DNA of 64,000 bases from Athripsodes cinereus. Taxonomy: Eukaryota; Arthropoda; Insecta; Trichoptera; Leptoceridae. This document shows, in pieces, positions 34,501-46,345 of this stretch. The notes under the pieces were generated by a model. The model made no database searches. It saw only the letters and a list, made by a program, of their open reading frames with translations, and was not told where the DNA came from. Location: positions 1,426,001 to 1,490,000 of the forward strand of contig OX388313.1 in NCBI GenBank assembly GCA_947579605.1, given 5' to 3'. Made by a program: the position numbers and the translations under genes. Positions within the stretch are counted from its first letter, which is position 1; the number at the start of each line of letters is the position of its first letter.

Positions 34501-34895
34501 TTGTCTAAAATAATATTTTGTTATTAATGAAGATTGTATGAAAAAAAGGAATTATTGTAAAAAATAAATATTAATCGTAACAGGGATTGATTGTTTAACT
34601 ATGATGCAATTAGTCCACACTCACTGAGTTGTGTGACATGTTAGGTTTTGTTTTATTGGAATAAAAAATATCCCTGTCTTTATGTCCATTAACCATGTAT
34701 ATCTGGGGCAGTGTCAATACTGTCAATGTGACATTTGAGATTCTGTTATGATTATGTCGTAACAGCACTGAATGTTAGTAAAATAATGCGCTTTTTTCTT
34801 ATTATTTATAATATAAAGCATTCTGAAATGTATTTTTATTCATAAATTTCTGTTAATATGATAATTGTAATCGTTTACACGGTTTCAACCCTATT

Positions 34896-36710
34896 TCATA
34901 AAAATAGAAGGAGAATCTGAAGGAACCAACTTAGCAACTCCTTCAGAACTTGCTTCGTCTTTTTAGACGAAGCACCCTCTTGGCGATCAGGCCTGATCAC
35001 CACAACAGGAGCCGTATCTTGAGAAGCTCGAGTGACCACTCTAGCAGCTCGCTCTGCATATGTCTCCTTGTGCGTACTAACAGGAGCCACGAAGCCTGTG
35101 ACACAGCGGTGGACACGACACGTACATCCCCCTTGAGGGTCCCAAGGTCCCCACGGAGGGCCGCCACCATAGTCTCCGCCGCACTGGCCCTCGATTAGGA
35201 TTCCACCTCACGGAGATAGCTCCCCGAAAGGAGGTCACCCATATCCTCAACCAGGCCCCTCAGCTCGGCCTTCTGGTCCAAAGTTAATCTGCAACTAATA
35301 ACAATTTTTTCAACTTTATCAACTATTTTTTTATACATGATTTTGTCCTCTTTGACACCACCAAAGATGTCAGAGGAATCTACATCTTCCGCAGTAGCAG
35401 TTGCGTTAGGACTGTCCACTGCCCGACGCTGCTTTTTAGATCTTTCCATCATGGTAAGCTCCTCCAGCGGCGCATCCCTCAATGGCAGCTCCCCCGATGC
35501 CGCAACAGAAAACACAGATCCATCCAAGTTCATACAGTCTTCTACATCCATCTGTACTGCTCTAGCTACCCGTGACGTCCCCGCAACGGCCATCAATTAG
35601 CGAAACTTAGCAACTCTTCTTGTTGTAGACATGAAAGTCTCCTCTTTTCGAAAGAAAATTTCGGATTCCTTTATATTTGATCTATAGATTTCCTTCAGGA
35701 GATCTGCATCTGAAAGCTCCCTCGGTGTATCGTTAATCACAATACGTGGGAGCTTTCCCTTGGGTTCGGCAGCTGTAAAACCCTTCATCGCGCCCTCCTT
35801 GGTGGATGTTTCCACCACCACACCAGCACCACCCGCCCTGCGAACTCGCACCGCTTTATACCCATTCTGAACCGGGTCCAGGATTGTCCTCAGAGGTCTC
35901 GGATCGACTCCAAGGTGGCTCCTTCTGGTTGCTCTGGGTGGATAACCACCGCCGGAGCCTTTGAAATTGTAGCATGAGTAAAGACTCAGGATACTCTCTC
36001 TGCATATGTCCCTCTAGGTGCGGCCGGAATTTCCGCCAGCGCCCGCGACACCGTCTCAGTAACAATTTTGACTTCCCCTTGAAGAGACGTAAAGTGTTCC
36101 TTCAGGGCCCTCATGGCCTCTTCAGCGTCGCTCGCCCTCGCGGTGGCTGCCGCTTCCCTTAGGTTACTCCTGATGAGCAACTCACCAGCCGCGGAAACGA
36201 GGCTCCTCATCTCGGCCTTCTGTTCGGCAATCAACCGACCCTGCGACACAATGATATCAATGGCCTCTGCTATCTGTTTAAATGCAGCCCTGTCTTTGTT
36301 GGGGCCTTCTATGGCCTCCTCAATCGCTGAGGCAACCGTCTTGGCCGCAGATGGGCTGATAGGCTGTCTCCTTCTCTTCTTGGTGTGAGGTCTCTCTCCT
36401 CTGCCCTAGTTTTGGGGAGCACCTCCATTGGCGGTTTCCCCGATGGCTGCTCCCTCATAGAAACCAACTCAGATGATTCTGCACCAGCCACTGAAGTTTT
36501 ATCAACTGCAGTAGCATAAGCCGCTTTGCTACCTTTCTTGACTCTACTATGGATCACCATTGAGCCATCCGATTCGGCCTCTGTACCAGAACTCACACCA
36601 GTAAACTTCATCGTTCCCTCCAAGGTAGGTGTTCTGCGAAGAGCTCGATGCGGTGTGTAAACCGCACCCGCATTTGATGTCTCGTCTCCAGAAGATATGG
36701 CCGAATCCAT
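34896..36710 (-). pseudogene. Two LINE ORF1 copies in tandem (R1/TRAS-like)
   Basis: The first copy starts at the ATG at 36710 (MDSAISSGDETSNAG). It continues through frameshifts with IIVSQGRLIAEQKAEMRSLV, GTYAERVS and PRIVINDTPRELSDADLLKE to about 35620. A second start (MAVAGTSRVARAVQMDVED, about 35593) follows, with ISCRLTLDQKAELRGLVEDM, KETYAERAARVV and VVIRPDRQEGASSKKTK to 34900. Both carry the Gln/Lys-Ala-Glu helix and the TYAE block of R1-clade ORF1 proteins. Neither has an adjoining ORF2. Base composition is much more GC-rich than the flanks. Confidence 0.7.
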
Positions 36711-36769
36711 ACTTGAAAACAAATACGGACCGGTGCCCGCAAGAGGTCGGCTAGCTTGGATGTACCACA

Positions 36770-36885
36770 CCAAATCCACGAGCTGTGACAATTGAAATAT
36801 TGCAGCATCATGAGTAGGTCCTGGATAATTTGCATTGACATTTATAATTCTCATATTTGACTCACAAACTTACGAGCACACAAAC
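36770..36885 (-). pseudogene. Harbinger transposase fragment
   Basis: The minus strand reads VCESNMRIINVNANYPGPTH followed by DAAIFQLSQL. The 'PGxTHDxxIF' block is diagnostic of the DDE domain in HARBI1-like/Harbinger transposases; its Asp is the second catalytic residue. The frame ends where the LINE ORF1 sequence begins, and the upstream side is broken by the LINE at 36900-38041. Confidence 0.75.
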
Positions 36886-38057
36886 ATTATCTTAGTACTA
36901 TACTATACTATACTATACCCTCACGCCATGTCCCAAGTGGGGTAGGCAGAGAGAACGGAACGCCAAACAGATCTATCTTTACACACTTCCTTCGCTTCCT
37001 CCACATTCATACAGTTCCTCATACACGCACGTCGGTTCCTCTTACTCAACACGCGGCCGTCCTTGAGAATTTGGTCCACGTGATCAAGCCACGTGGTTCT
37101 CGGACGCCCGCGTTTCCTCACACCCTTTCTTTCAGATAAGTATATCCTCTTTGTCATTCTTACCTCGTTCATTCGTTCAACATGCCCAAACCACCGTAGT
37201 TTATTCACGCGCATTCTGTCCACAACAGTCTTCTTGCATCCGCTCATTCTTCTAATATCCTCATTCTTCACTCTATCACGTAGCGTTTTACCAACCATTC
37301 TTCTCAACGATCGCATCTCTACTGCATTTACTCCACTTTCGTCCTTCTTCAACCACGTCCATGTCTCGCTTGCATACGTAAGTGACGGTACCAGAATGGT
37401 ATTGTGCACCAGCATTTTAGCCATGTTCGACACATTGTCATTGCTGACAATGGGTCGAAGTGCACCGTTTACTCTAGCACCGGCCACTTTCCTTCTTTCA
37501 ATGTCCCCATCGCATCTTCCATCCCTCGTAAACATACTTCCCAAATATACCTACTCACTTACTTGCTCCAAACATTCGTCACCAACTTTAATCTCGCAAA
37601 TCGTTTTTTCATTCTCTCTTTCAAAAACAAGAACTTTCGTCCTTATAACATTCATTTTCAAACCATTCAAATTGCAACTATCATACACACACGTAACAAT
37701 CTCTTGTAAGTCCCTTTCACTCTCAGCCATTAACACCAAATCGTCTGCGTACATCAATGCATTCACCCGAAACCCATTCAGCTCGACACCAACATCCATC
37801 TCTTTCACAGGTCGCATACAGTAGTCGAAGAATAGGTTGAACAGCCACGGAGACATGACACAACCTTGCTTCACTCCTTTGGTGAGGACAAACCACTCCG
37901 AGAGAGTGTTATTTACCCTCACGCAAGCGGAGCTTCCCACGTAAAGTGAAGATATTGCGCGGATCAACCGGCTGCTCACCCCATACTCCGACAACACGCG
38001 CCACAACCTTTCACGGTTGTGGCGCGTGTTATCGGTCTTTCACATTATCTTAGTACT
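36884..38057 (-). mobile_element. 5'-truncated RTE-like LINE with 16-bp TSD
   Basis: ACATTATCTTAGTACT at 36884-36899 and 38042-38057 brackets the element (36900-38041). The 3' end, on the left, has ATACT tail repeats. Two reading frames remain. At 38006-37551 are LTKGVKQGCVMSPWLFNLFF and MYADDLVLMAES, the reverse-transcriptase YADD. At 37544-36921 is the C-terminal region with SETWTWLKKDES, LRWFGHVERMNE and RKRGRPRTTWLDHVDQ. One frameshift separates them. Related fragments lie at 905-1790, 11811-11826 and 30985-31125. Confidence 0.9.
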
Positions 38058-40563
38058 TGTACGTATGTGATATACCATAACTGGTTTTATAAAATAGTCA
38101 TTCCTCATATTGTAAACATTTGTTCTTTGTAGCTATTTCGGGTTCAGAAATGTTTTTGGTACCTGTGAAGTACTGACAACATTGACAGGATCGGGAATCT
38201 GCCGTAGAAACATAATCTGCAAAGACAAATCCTATCAAGCGACCTATATGGAATGATTTTTCTTCATCAGTGTTGCTATCCCAATCTCCTTCTATGATGT
38301 TAAGAATTGGAATTGATTTAAACCAAGGTGTAGATTCAGGTTTCCATTTCTTCAAGGTTTCAGAGACATCTGGAAACTCAATAGAAACTGTAGAATCTAG
38401 CGTGAAGTATTCCACGGGACGTAGGCAATCCAAACAATTTATATGATAATGATCTGTGAAGCTTTGATCATCTTTTGAATTAATCTCACCACTAGTCATT
38501 TGTCCATATAAGATACATGATTGAAACATAAAGTCATAATTGGCATCATTTAACTCACACATTGTATCTGTGGTTACTGACATATATGTTGATTTGTTCG
38601 GGGACTGAGCTATAAAACCTCCTGAACTTTGTCTTGAACTTCCGTACCGATGGATGGGACACCCTGTTCTTTGTACGCCATAGGGGCACAGGCTGGCATC
38701 TTCGCCTGTGAGGCTTTTGATGTTATTGTTAATAGCTGTTGCTAATTTAGATTCGGGAAGTATATACCAATGGATTGCATCTCTTAATTTTGTTGCTCTC
38801 GAGATGAGAGGGATTGATGTTTCTTTTTCCCAAGGATTGACCAGACTAGTTGATGCGGCAGTTTTTGAACCTAAATAAGCAGTAAACCGTCCTCGTTTGA
38901 GCAAACAGTCTTTCAATCTGGTGGGGGAATACACAGATAAATACGGTCTTAGTTTATGATTTTCACTCTCACAGGTTGAACATCTCCTAACATCAACAGT
39001 AGGTTTTCCTAATAATTCAATGGGATGAGGTATGGTTGATCCTAGTATCTTTCTTCCCCATGATTTAGTCCTTAACTCATCTGCTCTTAAACTTGAACAT
39101 TTCCACTGACTGTTGGACATGATGAACATTTGCTATGTGATTCTATGAGTAAATCTCACTAAGTAAAATCAATCTATCAACAGATCTAGAGTATGATGGG
39201 AAGAAATTCTTCCTGATGGTCTTTGCGTTTAGGAACAAACTTAACAAACCATTTATTAATCCTACATAAGATCCTGAATAAAATTCCGAATTAAATCTAG
39301 GAAAACAGCGTTCAATTGATATTAGATAGTTTGTTATCTGTTCATCAAATAATGTGACATCTTCTGCAGCCTTTTTAACAATATGATTTTGATTTTATCA
39401 GAATTTTTAACAAGGATTGATTTCACTGCTCCTTTCATAACATTGGTTGCATTCAGACCTTTTGGGAGATTTAAGCTAGTCGGATTTTCTAATAATTTAG
39501 GAAAATGACTAGCATTGTATGATGCTATTTTTGGATTCCCATATCTATAGCAAAGCCTTCTTTTTGTAGGATCTGGTGCGTTATCTCCCAATGCTTTCCA
39601 AAATGTCAGACCTTCCATGACAGGATCAGGGAAAAGTCTCATCATAAATCGAGTTAATGACACACCGCCGATTCCTCCCAAGCTTGGATCCAAGTACAAT
39701 ATTGATACCAGCATATCAGGCTTATTAATATTTTGGAATTCTGGGATTATTTTTTCAGTTTTAATTTTAAGTCCTGGATTGTGTTTATTTAGTAGACAAA
39801 CAACAAAGTTGCCCAACCAATTGTAATGTATCATTGAATTTATCGGAGAATCTGAGTAATTTGCTACAGCAAGAGAGGCTGAGACTGCTGTTGACAGTAA
39901 TCCACCCAATGTGGGAAGTTGGTCGTTCGACAAACATGTTACTCTACTATATTTCTTTTCTCTAAGAGATAAGAATCTTCCTCGAAATATAGGTATCTTT
40001 CCATAATTTATATAGTCTGCGGATTGCATCGTCTCATCTTTATTTATGTGCATACCCAGTTTCTTCACAGCAATATAAATGTTTCTCATGATTTATTCAT
40101 TATTATTGTAAATACTTGTTAGATTCTGTTCTAATTCACTTTGGTTTGCAGATTCTCTTGTCTGGTAATGAGTGCAGATTATCTGATTGTCGCCCTGTGC
40201 CAAGACCTTGACACTTGTGTTTCGAACTTGCGCTTCTCTCCTTAATAATAATAAACTGAGAACACTCCACCCTTTCTGCCGGAGTCCTTCCAACCCCCCG
40301 AATTGACCTTGCCAACAGACATCAAACCCAGGTTTGGATATTAAATTATCATTATCGTCTATTGTTATCAAATCTGGTCTGTCTTTATAATATATAAAAC
40401 ATTGCTCAAAAATCCTGTGAGTGATAGCGAATAATTCCGGTCTACCCAAGAATTTTCCCATGACACGGAATACATGGTTACTACTATCGTAGCTTTGGGT
40501 ATTGCACCACTTTTCATAATCAATGGAGTTGGCTATAGTAATGTGAGAATAGTTATCCAAACC

Positions 40564-42998
40564 TTGTGCTACGTCCCATCGTGCACACAATTGTTACATT
40601 ACCTTCGTAACACCTCGTATGCTACCACCGACGGACGCAACAATACATTTCTTTTAAAAAATAGAAAAATAACTACAACTTTCATATTATACAAGAAGAA
40701 GTACATTTATCTCCGTGTCCTTTCTTATGGAAAGGTACGGGGCCAATTAGTCTTTTATTAGTTCATTCACTATGGGCTTCCAAAATTATTAATGTAAATA
40801 CATATAGGTTAAAAATCCACTCTACAGATTGGCAATATTGTTATTGGCTTGATCGTTTATTCATCTAGGGGGTCTCATAAAGCATAAGAGCCTTTACTCG
40901 TTATATTGTCTAGGGGGTATCTCAAAGTAAAGGTGCCTTCTACTTATCTTTGGTCGAGAGAGGCCTCTGTGTCATGCTTACCCTTAGTTCTACCTGTCTT
41001 CTGGTTTCCAGGTCCTCTTAATTCTGTTCCACTTCCTACCGGACATCAGTTATATCCTTAAGAATAAGTTCTTACTGATATTTCTAAATATAAATATATC
41101 CATGTAAACAATCAAAGTTATATAAGTGCAAAATAAGTGTATTAAATGTAGCTCATAGCACTCCAGGAATTGGGATGAATTATCTCCGATAAAGCAGCTC
41201 TTAATCTATCTCATTACTTTCTTCATAGTGTGAGAATAATAGCATCCGGTCTACGGTTGGTCAAGGAATCGAACCTCGACGACAAGCGAATTCGGTTTAT
41301 AGACTATGTCATCCGAATTCTACCTTAAAAGGAGGCTAGAAAATGCACTACAATTTGAATAGAAATACTGAAGGTACCAAGTAGGTATAAAATGGACTTC
41401 AACAAAAATAACAGTTATTGTATGGGGGTCACATTTATTGTGAATATCAATTATCCAATAAAAACAGTTACATCCATATTAAAATTGTATGGAATATTAT
41501 TCCTAACAATGCAAAAAATACGAAAGTACTGAAACAGATGTATTGACGATATTACACCAGTAAATATTAACAACTGTTTAGTCCAACCTCGGCATTATAA
41601 ATACATAATTAATACCAGGACTATGTATATGCACTTAAATTTATAAAGTTAATACGTTCATTCCACATTCATTCTCAACATCTTAAATTAATACACATTG
41701 GGGATATTATTGTATACTTTTTTCAATATGTAAATATACCCATGATGGAGTAGTCCTCCTGACATTAGGGTAACGAATAGATCATTAATAAAAATACACA
41801 TAAAACAACATATAAATTATATCCACTTACAGGGGTAGAGGTATGCAGTCGACAATAAACATATGGGGCTATGCCTATTTCTGGTGAGGAGTCGGACACC
41901 CTTTAACGGTAGAGAAAAAAGGCGAGAAGGAAGCCTTCTTCAAAATTCTCTATAGCAGGAGCTGGGTAGGACCAAGGTATGCAGATGCGAGAGCCGAGAC
42001 GGAACCTTTAGGCTTCTATCCTTTGAACGACAGACCTCTAGCTTACACAAGAGGCAGTAGGGGACTTCTCCGTATGTTCATTACACTGTTCTCAGTTTGT
42101 ATAATATGGAACGTACCATTAAGCCGCGAAATCAACAATAGGATTAGATACCGTCCATCACGTTATCACGGGCTATTACAATATCACTATCTTCGTCGAA
42201 GGGAAACTACAAGTTGTTCAAAACACACTCAGACAAGGGCCAATGCCTGTATACTCCTGAGGGGAGTTCTAGAAGCAAATAGAACTGGGTATCACTTTAG
42301 TACATACCGATTTTAACGGTCACCTTGTACACAACATAATTATTCCCTATTAAAGTTCGTGAATCGCCCTTTTTTGACTATAAACTGATTTGGGTAATTA
42401 TTAGAGTACCTTATGCGGTCACAAGCGTGATTAATTCACAAATTAAACTATTTATGCATAATGTATTAAAACACAACACTATTGTATGAAGATTTGGCGG
42501 GAACCAGTCACGCCCGCACATACTCCCTATAAGAGTTCGGAAATCTCCAGTATAATATTAAAACATAACTTTAGGTATATTCCGATGTGACATATTATGA
42601 CAACACGTTTGATTATTATACAATTACTTTACTTGTTATTATTTACTTTATATTAGAGTAGCCACGCCCGATGGCCGCGCGGGACAAATGCAGAAATGGG
42701 ACTGAGCCCATCCTGCGGCCGCTCTAGCCCATCGTAAGGGGGTAACTGATTTTAACCGACATTTCGGCAACGGCCGTAGTCAGCTATCAGTCACGTGTCC
42801 TAACACGATTCCAGATGCATCATTGGGGATGAGTGCAAAAAATGTATACGAACACCCGAGGATAACCGACATTGTTCACGAGAGAACGCATTATTATTAT
42901 TAATATCGGTCCGAGTGACGAAAGGGACAATGAATGAATCTAGGTATATTAGCGAGTATGAACTTATTACGCATTGGATATTTAATGCGTAGCACTTG
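40564..42998. mobile_element. Unassigned 2.43-kb insertion within the viral L fossil
   Basis: Short inverted ends GTGCTACG (from 40566) and CGTAGCAC (to 42995), with a possible TTG duplication (40564-40566, 42996-42998). Homology to L stops and resumes at these points. No ORF of known family lies inside. It contains GGGGTCTC / GGGGTATCTC imperfect repeats near 40870-40930, and a GC-rich end near 42660-42730. Superfamily unknown. Confidence 0.55.
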
Positions 42999-44336
42999 CC
43001 CAGATGTTGTGTTCATCATCTTTCTAATGACTTGGGTCAAGTCATCAGCCATAGTCAAACCTTCAAACAAAGGTATAAAGAATTCTTTTATTAAATATTC
43101 TGTGATTGTGAAGTATTGTCTCAAGTCCCAACTCATCAATGCAAAATATCTTCCTTCAGGTTTTTGTTCTCTTTCCTTTGCTTTTAAACCCATTAAAAGA
43201 ACATCAGATTCAAAAATATTCTGTTTTATGTTTGTTAAAAATTCTGGCCAATCTGTTGCATCTGTTTCTAAGAATGTTTTTAAATAATGCAATTTGAAAC
43301 TGTTTGTGTTTGTGTGACTGAACTGAAAGTGTTTACTACAAAAGAAAATCATTATAAAGTCATTATCGTCATCGTCATCAAAGAAAGACGTCTCTCTGCG
43401 AATTAAAAAACAATAGTAGAAAGGAACACTTGTTTCAAATTGCATTATTATGGAATTCTACTACGTGTGCACCGACACAATTAATAAATGTTTTTAAAAC
43501 TCTTCTACCAGGGAACGGCCCTGTGGATCCAGACTTTATGAATTGTTTTAGTTCGGACAATTTTGGTGAATGTCCTCTATCTGAATACAATTGAGATGGA
43601 TCTATCACATCTGGAATGTCGTAGCACTTTACCAATGGAAGGCGGTGCCAGTTATCCCCAAAATCTTCTATAACCTTTGGTGATGGCCATTGACCTTCTT
43701 TTATTAAATTATATAACATGTGACTTTCATTCAAGAGAGAGACATCCACAAACCATTTTCCTTTCCCCTTATATTCCTTCTTCAAAACTATGAATGCCAA
43801 ATCACTTGCCAATTTTTCAGCGTAATTGATGTCTATCTCTCTTTTTTCCTTAACACGGTCTTTTAATTTTGTCAGTCCACTCTTGTAATCGATGAAAGGA
43901 TGACCCCAATGTCTAAACACAGAATAGATCACAGCAACCTATTCGGGTTTCGTCAATTTATCAATTTCAATTTTAATAAGAAACAACAATTCTGTGTCTT
44001 GTAGTGATTTGTTGATAGTCTCATTTATATGATTGTCAAAACTTTTAAATTAGGGAATTGAAGGTCGGAATTGTTCTGCGATTTGACAGAATCTGTTATT
44101 GCAGAGGGATTCTAATGATTTAAGATATTTATAAGCATGATTTCCCAATGTTACTAACATCTTATCTCCTAAGGTATAAATTATTTCAAGGTTCATTGTA
44201 ATGTTTGTGTTAAATAAACCTTCATCTTGGTACATGGTAGAAATAAGAGATTGAAATCGACCGATATACACATCTTTCATCATTAATAAGAAATTTCTAT
44301 CAATCAAAACTCCATGATTTTCCAAATAAATCAAAT

Positions 44337-44843
44337 CTTTAAAAATATGAACTTTACCAAGTATCCCTAACTGCAATGTAAATGAGTCTTGATGATATTT
44401 TCCCTTGTAACAAATGTTTTCATTCACAAGGTTTTCTTGTTCGTAAGAGCTCTTGGCACACATGATTAAGGTTATATCATATGTTTCTAAAAATAATTCC
44501 AGCCATTTTAAAAATATGAACTTTACCAAGTATCCCTAACTGCAATGTAAATGAGTCTTGATGATATTTTCCCTTGTAACAAATGTTTTCATTCACAAGG
44601 TTTTCTTGTTCGTAAGAGCTCTTGGCACACATGATTAAGGTTATATCATATGTTTCTAAAAATAATTCCAGCCATTTTAAAAATATGAACTTTACCAAGT
44701 ATCCCTAACTGCAATGTAAATGAGTCTTGATGATATTTTCCCTTGTAACAAATGTTTTCATTCACAAGGTTTTCTTGTTCGTAAGAGCTCTTGGCACACA
44801 TGATTAAGGTTATATCATATGTTTCTAAAAATAATTCCAGCCA
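44337..44843. repeat. 169-bp tandem triplication inside the viral L fossil
   Basis: AGCCATTTTAAAA recurs at about 44501, 44670 and 44839, a period of 169 bp. The three copies look identical apart from their edges. Because 169 is not a multiple of three, each junction shifts the reading frame. The copies are either a recent duplication or an assembly artefact. Confidence 0.9.
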
Positions 44844-45304
44844 TTTTAAAATATTGTTTGGTACATTATCTTTACTTGGGTATATCATGTTTTTATCTAA
44901 CCATAATTTTATAAATGTCTTAGGGACCCAGAATGTTGATTTTGCCATTTTGTCAACTTCTGTCATGAATTTTCTTGATTTTTGTATAATGAATGTTCCA
45001 TCTAAGTTTAAAATTCCAAACCATTTATGTAGTTCATTAACTTGCCTCATATAAGTAGATTTTGGGATTTTGGAAAACCAGGCTTTCGTATCCAATTGAT
45101 CAGAGCTTAGAGTCACTGATGTTGGACTACCAGAAATTCCTAAATAATTGTAGGCTGTTTCTAAGAAGTCGGTTATTAAAGCGGAGTTCAAATTGTAATC
45201 ACTATGATTTAAGAACTGCAATTTATAATTGTTAGGGATACTGGGAGTTTCGTCTGACAACAGTAAATATTTTACTCCAAAAATGTCACGACCAAAGAAA
45301 ACAT

Positions 45305-45360
45305 GTTTACAGTTGCTTTATCGAATACGAAAAAGCATTTGACAGAGCCAAGCACACAGT
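45305..45360 (+). pseudogene. Shard of LINE reverse transcriptase
   Basis: The plus strand reads FIEYEKAFDRAKHTV, the motif around the first catalytic Asp of LINE reverse transcriptases (compare CCFIDYEKAFDS at 20.65 kb). Only about 17 codons remain, abutting the start of the viral L fossil. Confidence 0.6.
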
Positions 45361-45364
45361 GCCT

Positions 45365-46345
45365 TTATTTCCGTGTCTTCTTTATCCTGACATTTTATAA
45401 TAACACTGCCATTTTTTGTTTTGAAGATTTCCATCACTCCCGCGTGTATTTTATTTATTTTATTTATATCCATCACACCATAGACCCCATTATAGGGCAC
45501 TTGGGTTTGTCAGGTTTACAATATCAAATTAACAAGACACAGAAGCATGAAAATACAAAATTATCGACACAAGAAAAATAAAAATCAAGACAATAAAATT
45601 ATATGAAAAAAAAAAAAAACATACGTACATACAAGCATAAAACACTTGAGACAATATATAAATCAAGAAAAATTAAGAACATTATAGCGGCTCTGATTCG
45701 AATGTAAAGGGTTTAAATCAGAGTTTTGTCAATCGCATAAATTTATTTATTTATTTATTTCAATTATATACGGCGTGAGCCTTTTACATGTTTATAAATT
45801 ATGACAGATAACAACAACAACAATAAAAAACATTCGCACACAATCACACAAGTACATTACAAATTCATACGTCAAGATCAAAATAATAATATTCAATAAA
45901 AAATGTAAATTTAAAGCTAAATAATATAAAATGCATGAAAAAAATTAAGAACATTATAGCGGCTCTGATTCGAATGTAAAGGGTTCAAATCAGAGTTTTG
46001 TCAATCGTATAAATTTAAAGCTAAATAAATGGTGCTAATACATTTAAAACTATTTTATAATTTATGCTAAATTGAGCACGAGGCTTCCTTATAGGATTGA
46101 TGACTTTTTTGATTTCTTTCGTCGACTCTGTTTGCAATTCAGCTTTATTTTTTAGAGTCACTACTACAATGGCTTCATGTGTATGTTTATTTTTAGGTTC
46201 ACTCGCTTCTTTTCTACTCTCTGTCATGAATATCTTCATATCGTTTATATCTCATGTTATAGAATTTATTATAGGACGAAGCGATTTAAGTTGTCCCTTC
46301 ATTTCGGAGTTTTCTGCAACCAACAGGATGAATACGTCATAATTG
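45365..46345 (-). pseudogene. Retroelement ORF1 (RRM-like) fragments, split by a repeat
   Basis: The minus strand shows AENSEMKGQLKSLRP, KIFMTESRKEASEP, HEAIVVVTLKNKAELQTEST and KEIKKVINPI (46330-46090). Farther on are INKIHAGVMEIFKTKNGSVI and IKCQDKEDTEIKAL (about 45470-45370). A coiled-coil lead followed by these two RRM-like blocks is the layout of many LINE/gag-type ORF1 proteins. The gap between them holds a tail-bearing repeat. Confidence 0.55.
45450..46085 (-). repeat. Tail-bearing repeats with ~65-bp direct duplication
   Basis: The stretch from ATTAAGAACATTATAGCGGC to AGAGTTTTGTCAATCG occurs at 45672-45740 and again at 45943-46010. The copies flank a unit that begins with repeated TTTA and continues TTCAATTATATACGGCGTGAG. 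This looks like retroelement copies inserted in each other. The family is not named. Confidence 0.55.

Larger units (their letters stand above)
38098..45305 (-). pseudogene. L: Endogenous rhabdovirus-like L (polymerase) gene, broken
   Basis: Minus-strand fragments run in order from the N-terminal part (45305-44646) through 44529-44050, 43932-43435 and 43445-42996, then 40563-40093, 40089-39334 and 39129-38098. They carry the order of a mononegaviral large polymerase. The N-terminal region leads to the RNA-polymerase palm, with the AQGDNQ catalytic motif near 40190. After it comes the capping domain, with a GCPIHRYGS histidine-arginine motif near 38650. The methyltransferase part is missing. 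Breaks: frameshifts near 44050-43930, 43440, 40090 and 39330-39130; a 169-bp triplication (44337-44843); and a 2.4-kb insertion (40567-42995). No other viral gene is seen. It is a fossil cDNA integration without coding capacity as it stands. Confidence 0.9.

Noticed and set aside
37093..37824. 243-codon plus-strand ORF rich in Ser, Thr and Leu
   Set aside because: It is antisense to the LINE reverse transcriptase C-terminus on the minus strand.
41262..41345. tRNA gene candidate on the minus strand
   Set aside because: Only the T-arm/B-box is convincing; no pairing acceptor stem or standard anticodon arm could be drawn.
42023..42316. 97-codon plus-strand ORF inside the 2.4-kb insertion
   Set aside because: No domain, repeat or composition signal supports it; it is probably chance.
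42900..42996. Reading the viral polymerase directly into 42985-42900
   Set aside because: L homology ends at the inverted-end border near 42996. The following residues belong to the insertion.
38098..45305. Possibility that the viral L gene is an exogenous or functional virus
   Set aside because: It has multiple frameshifts, a triplication and an insertion, lacks the methyltransferase part and other viral genes, and is embedded in host repeats.
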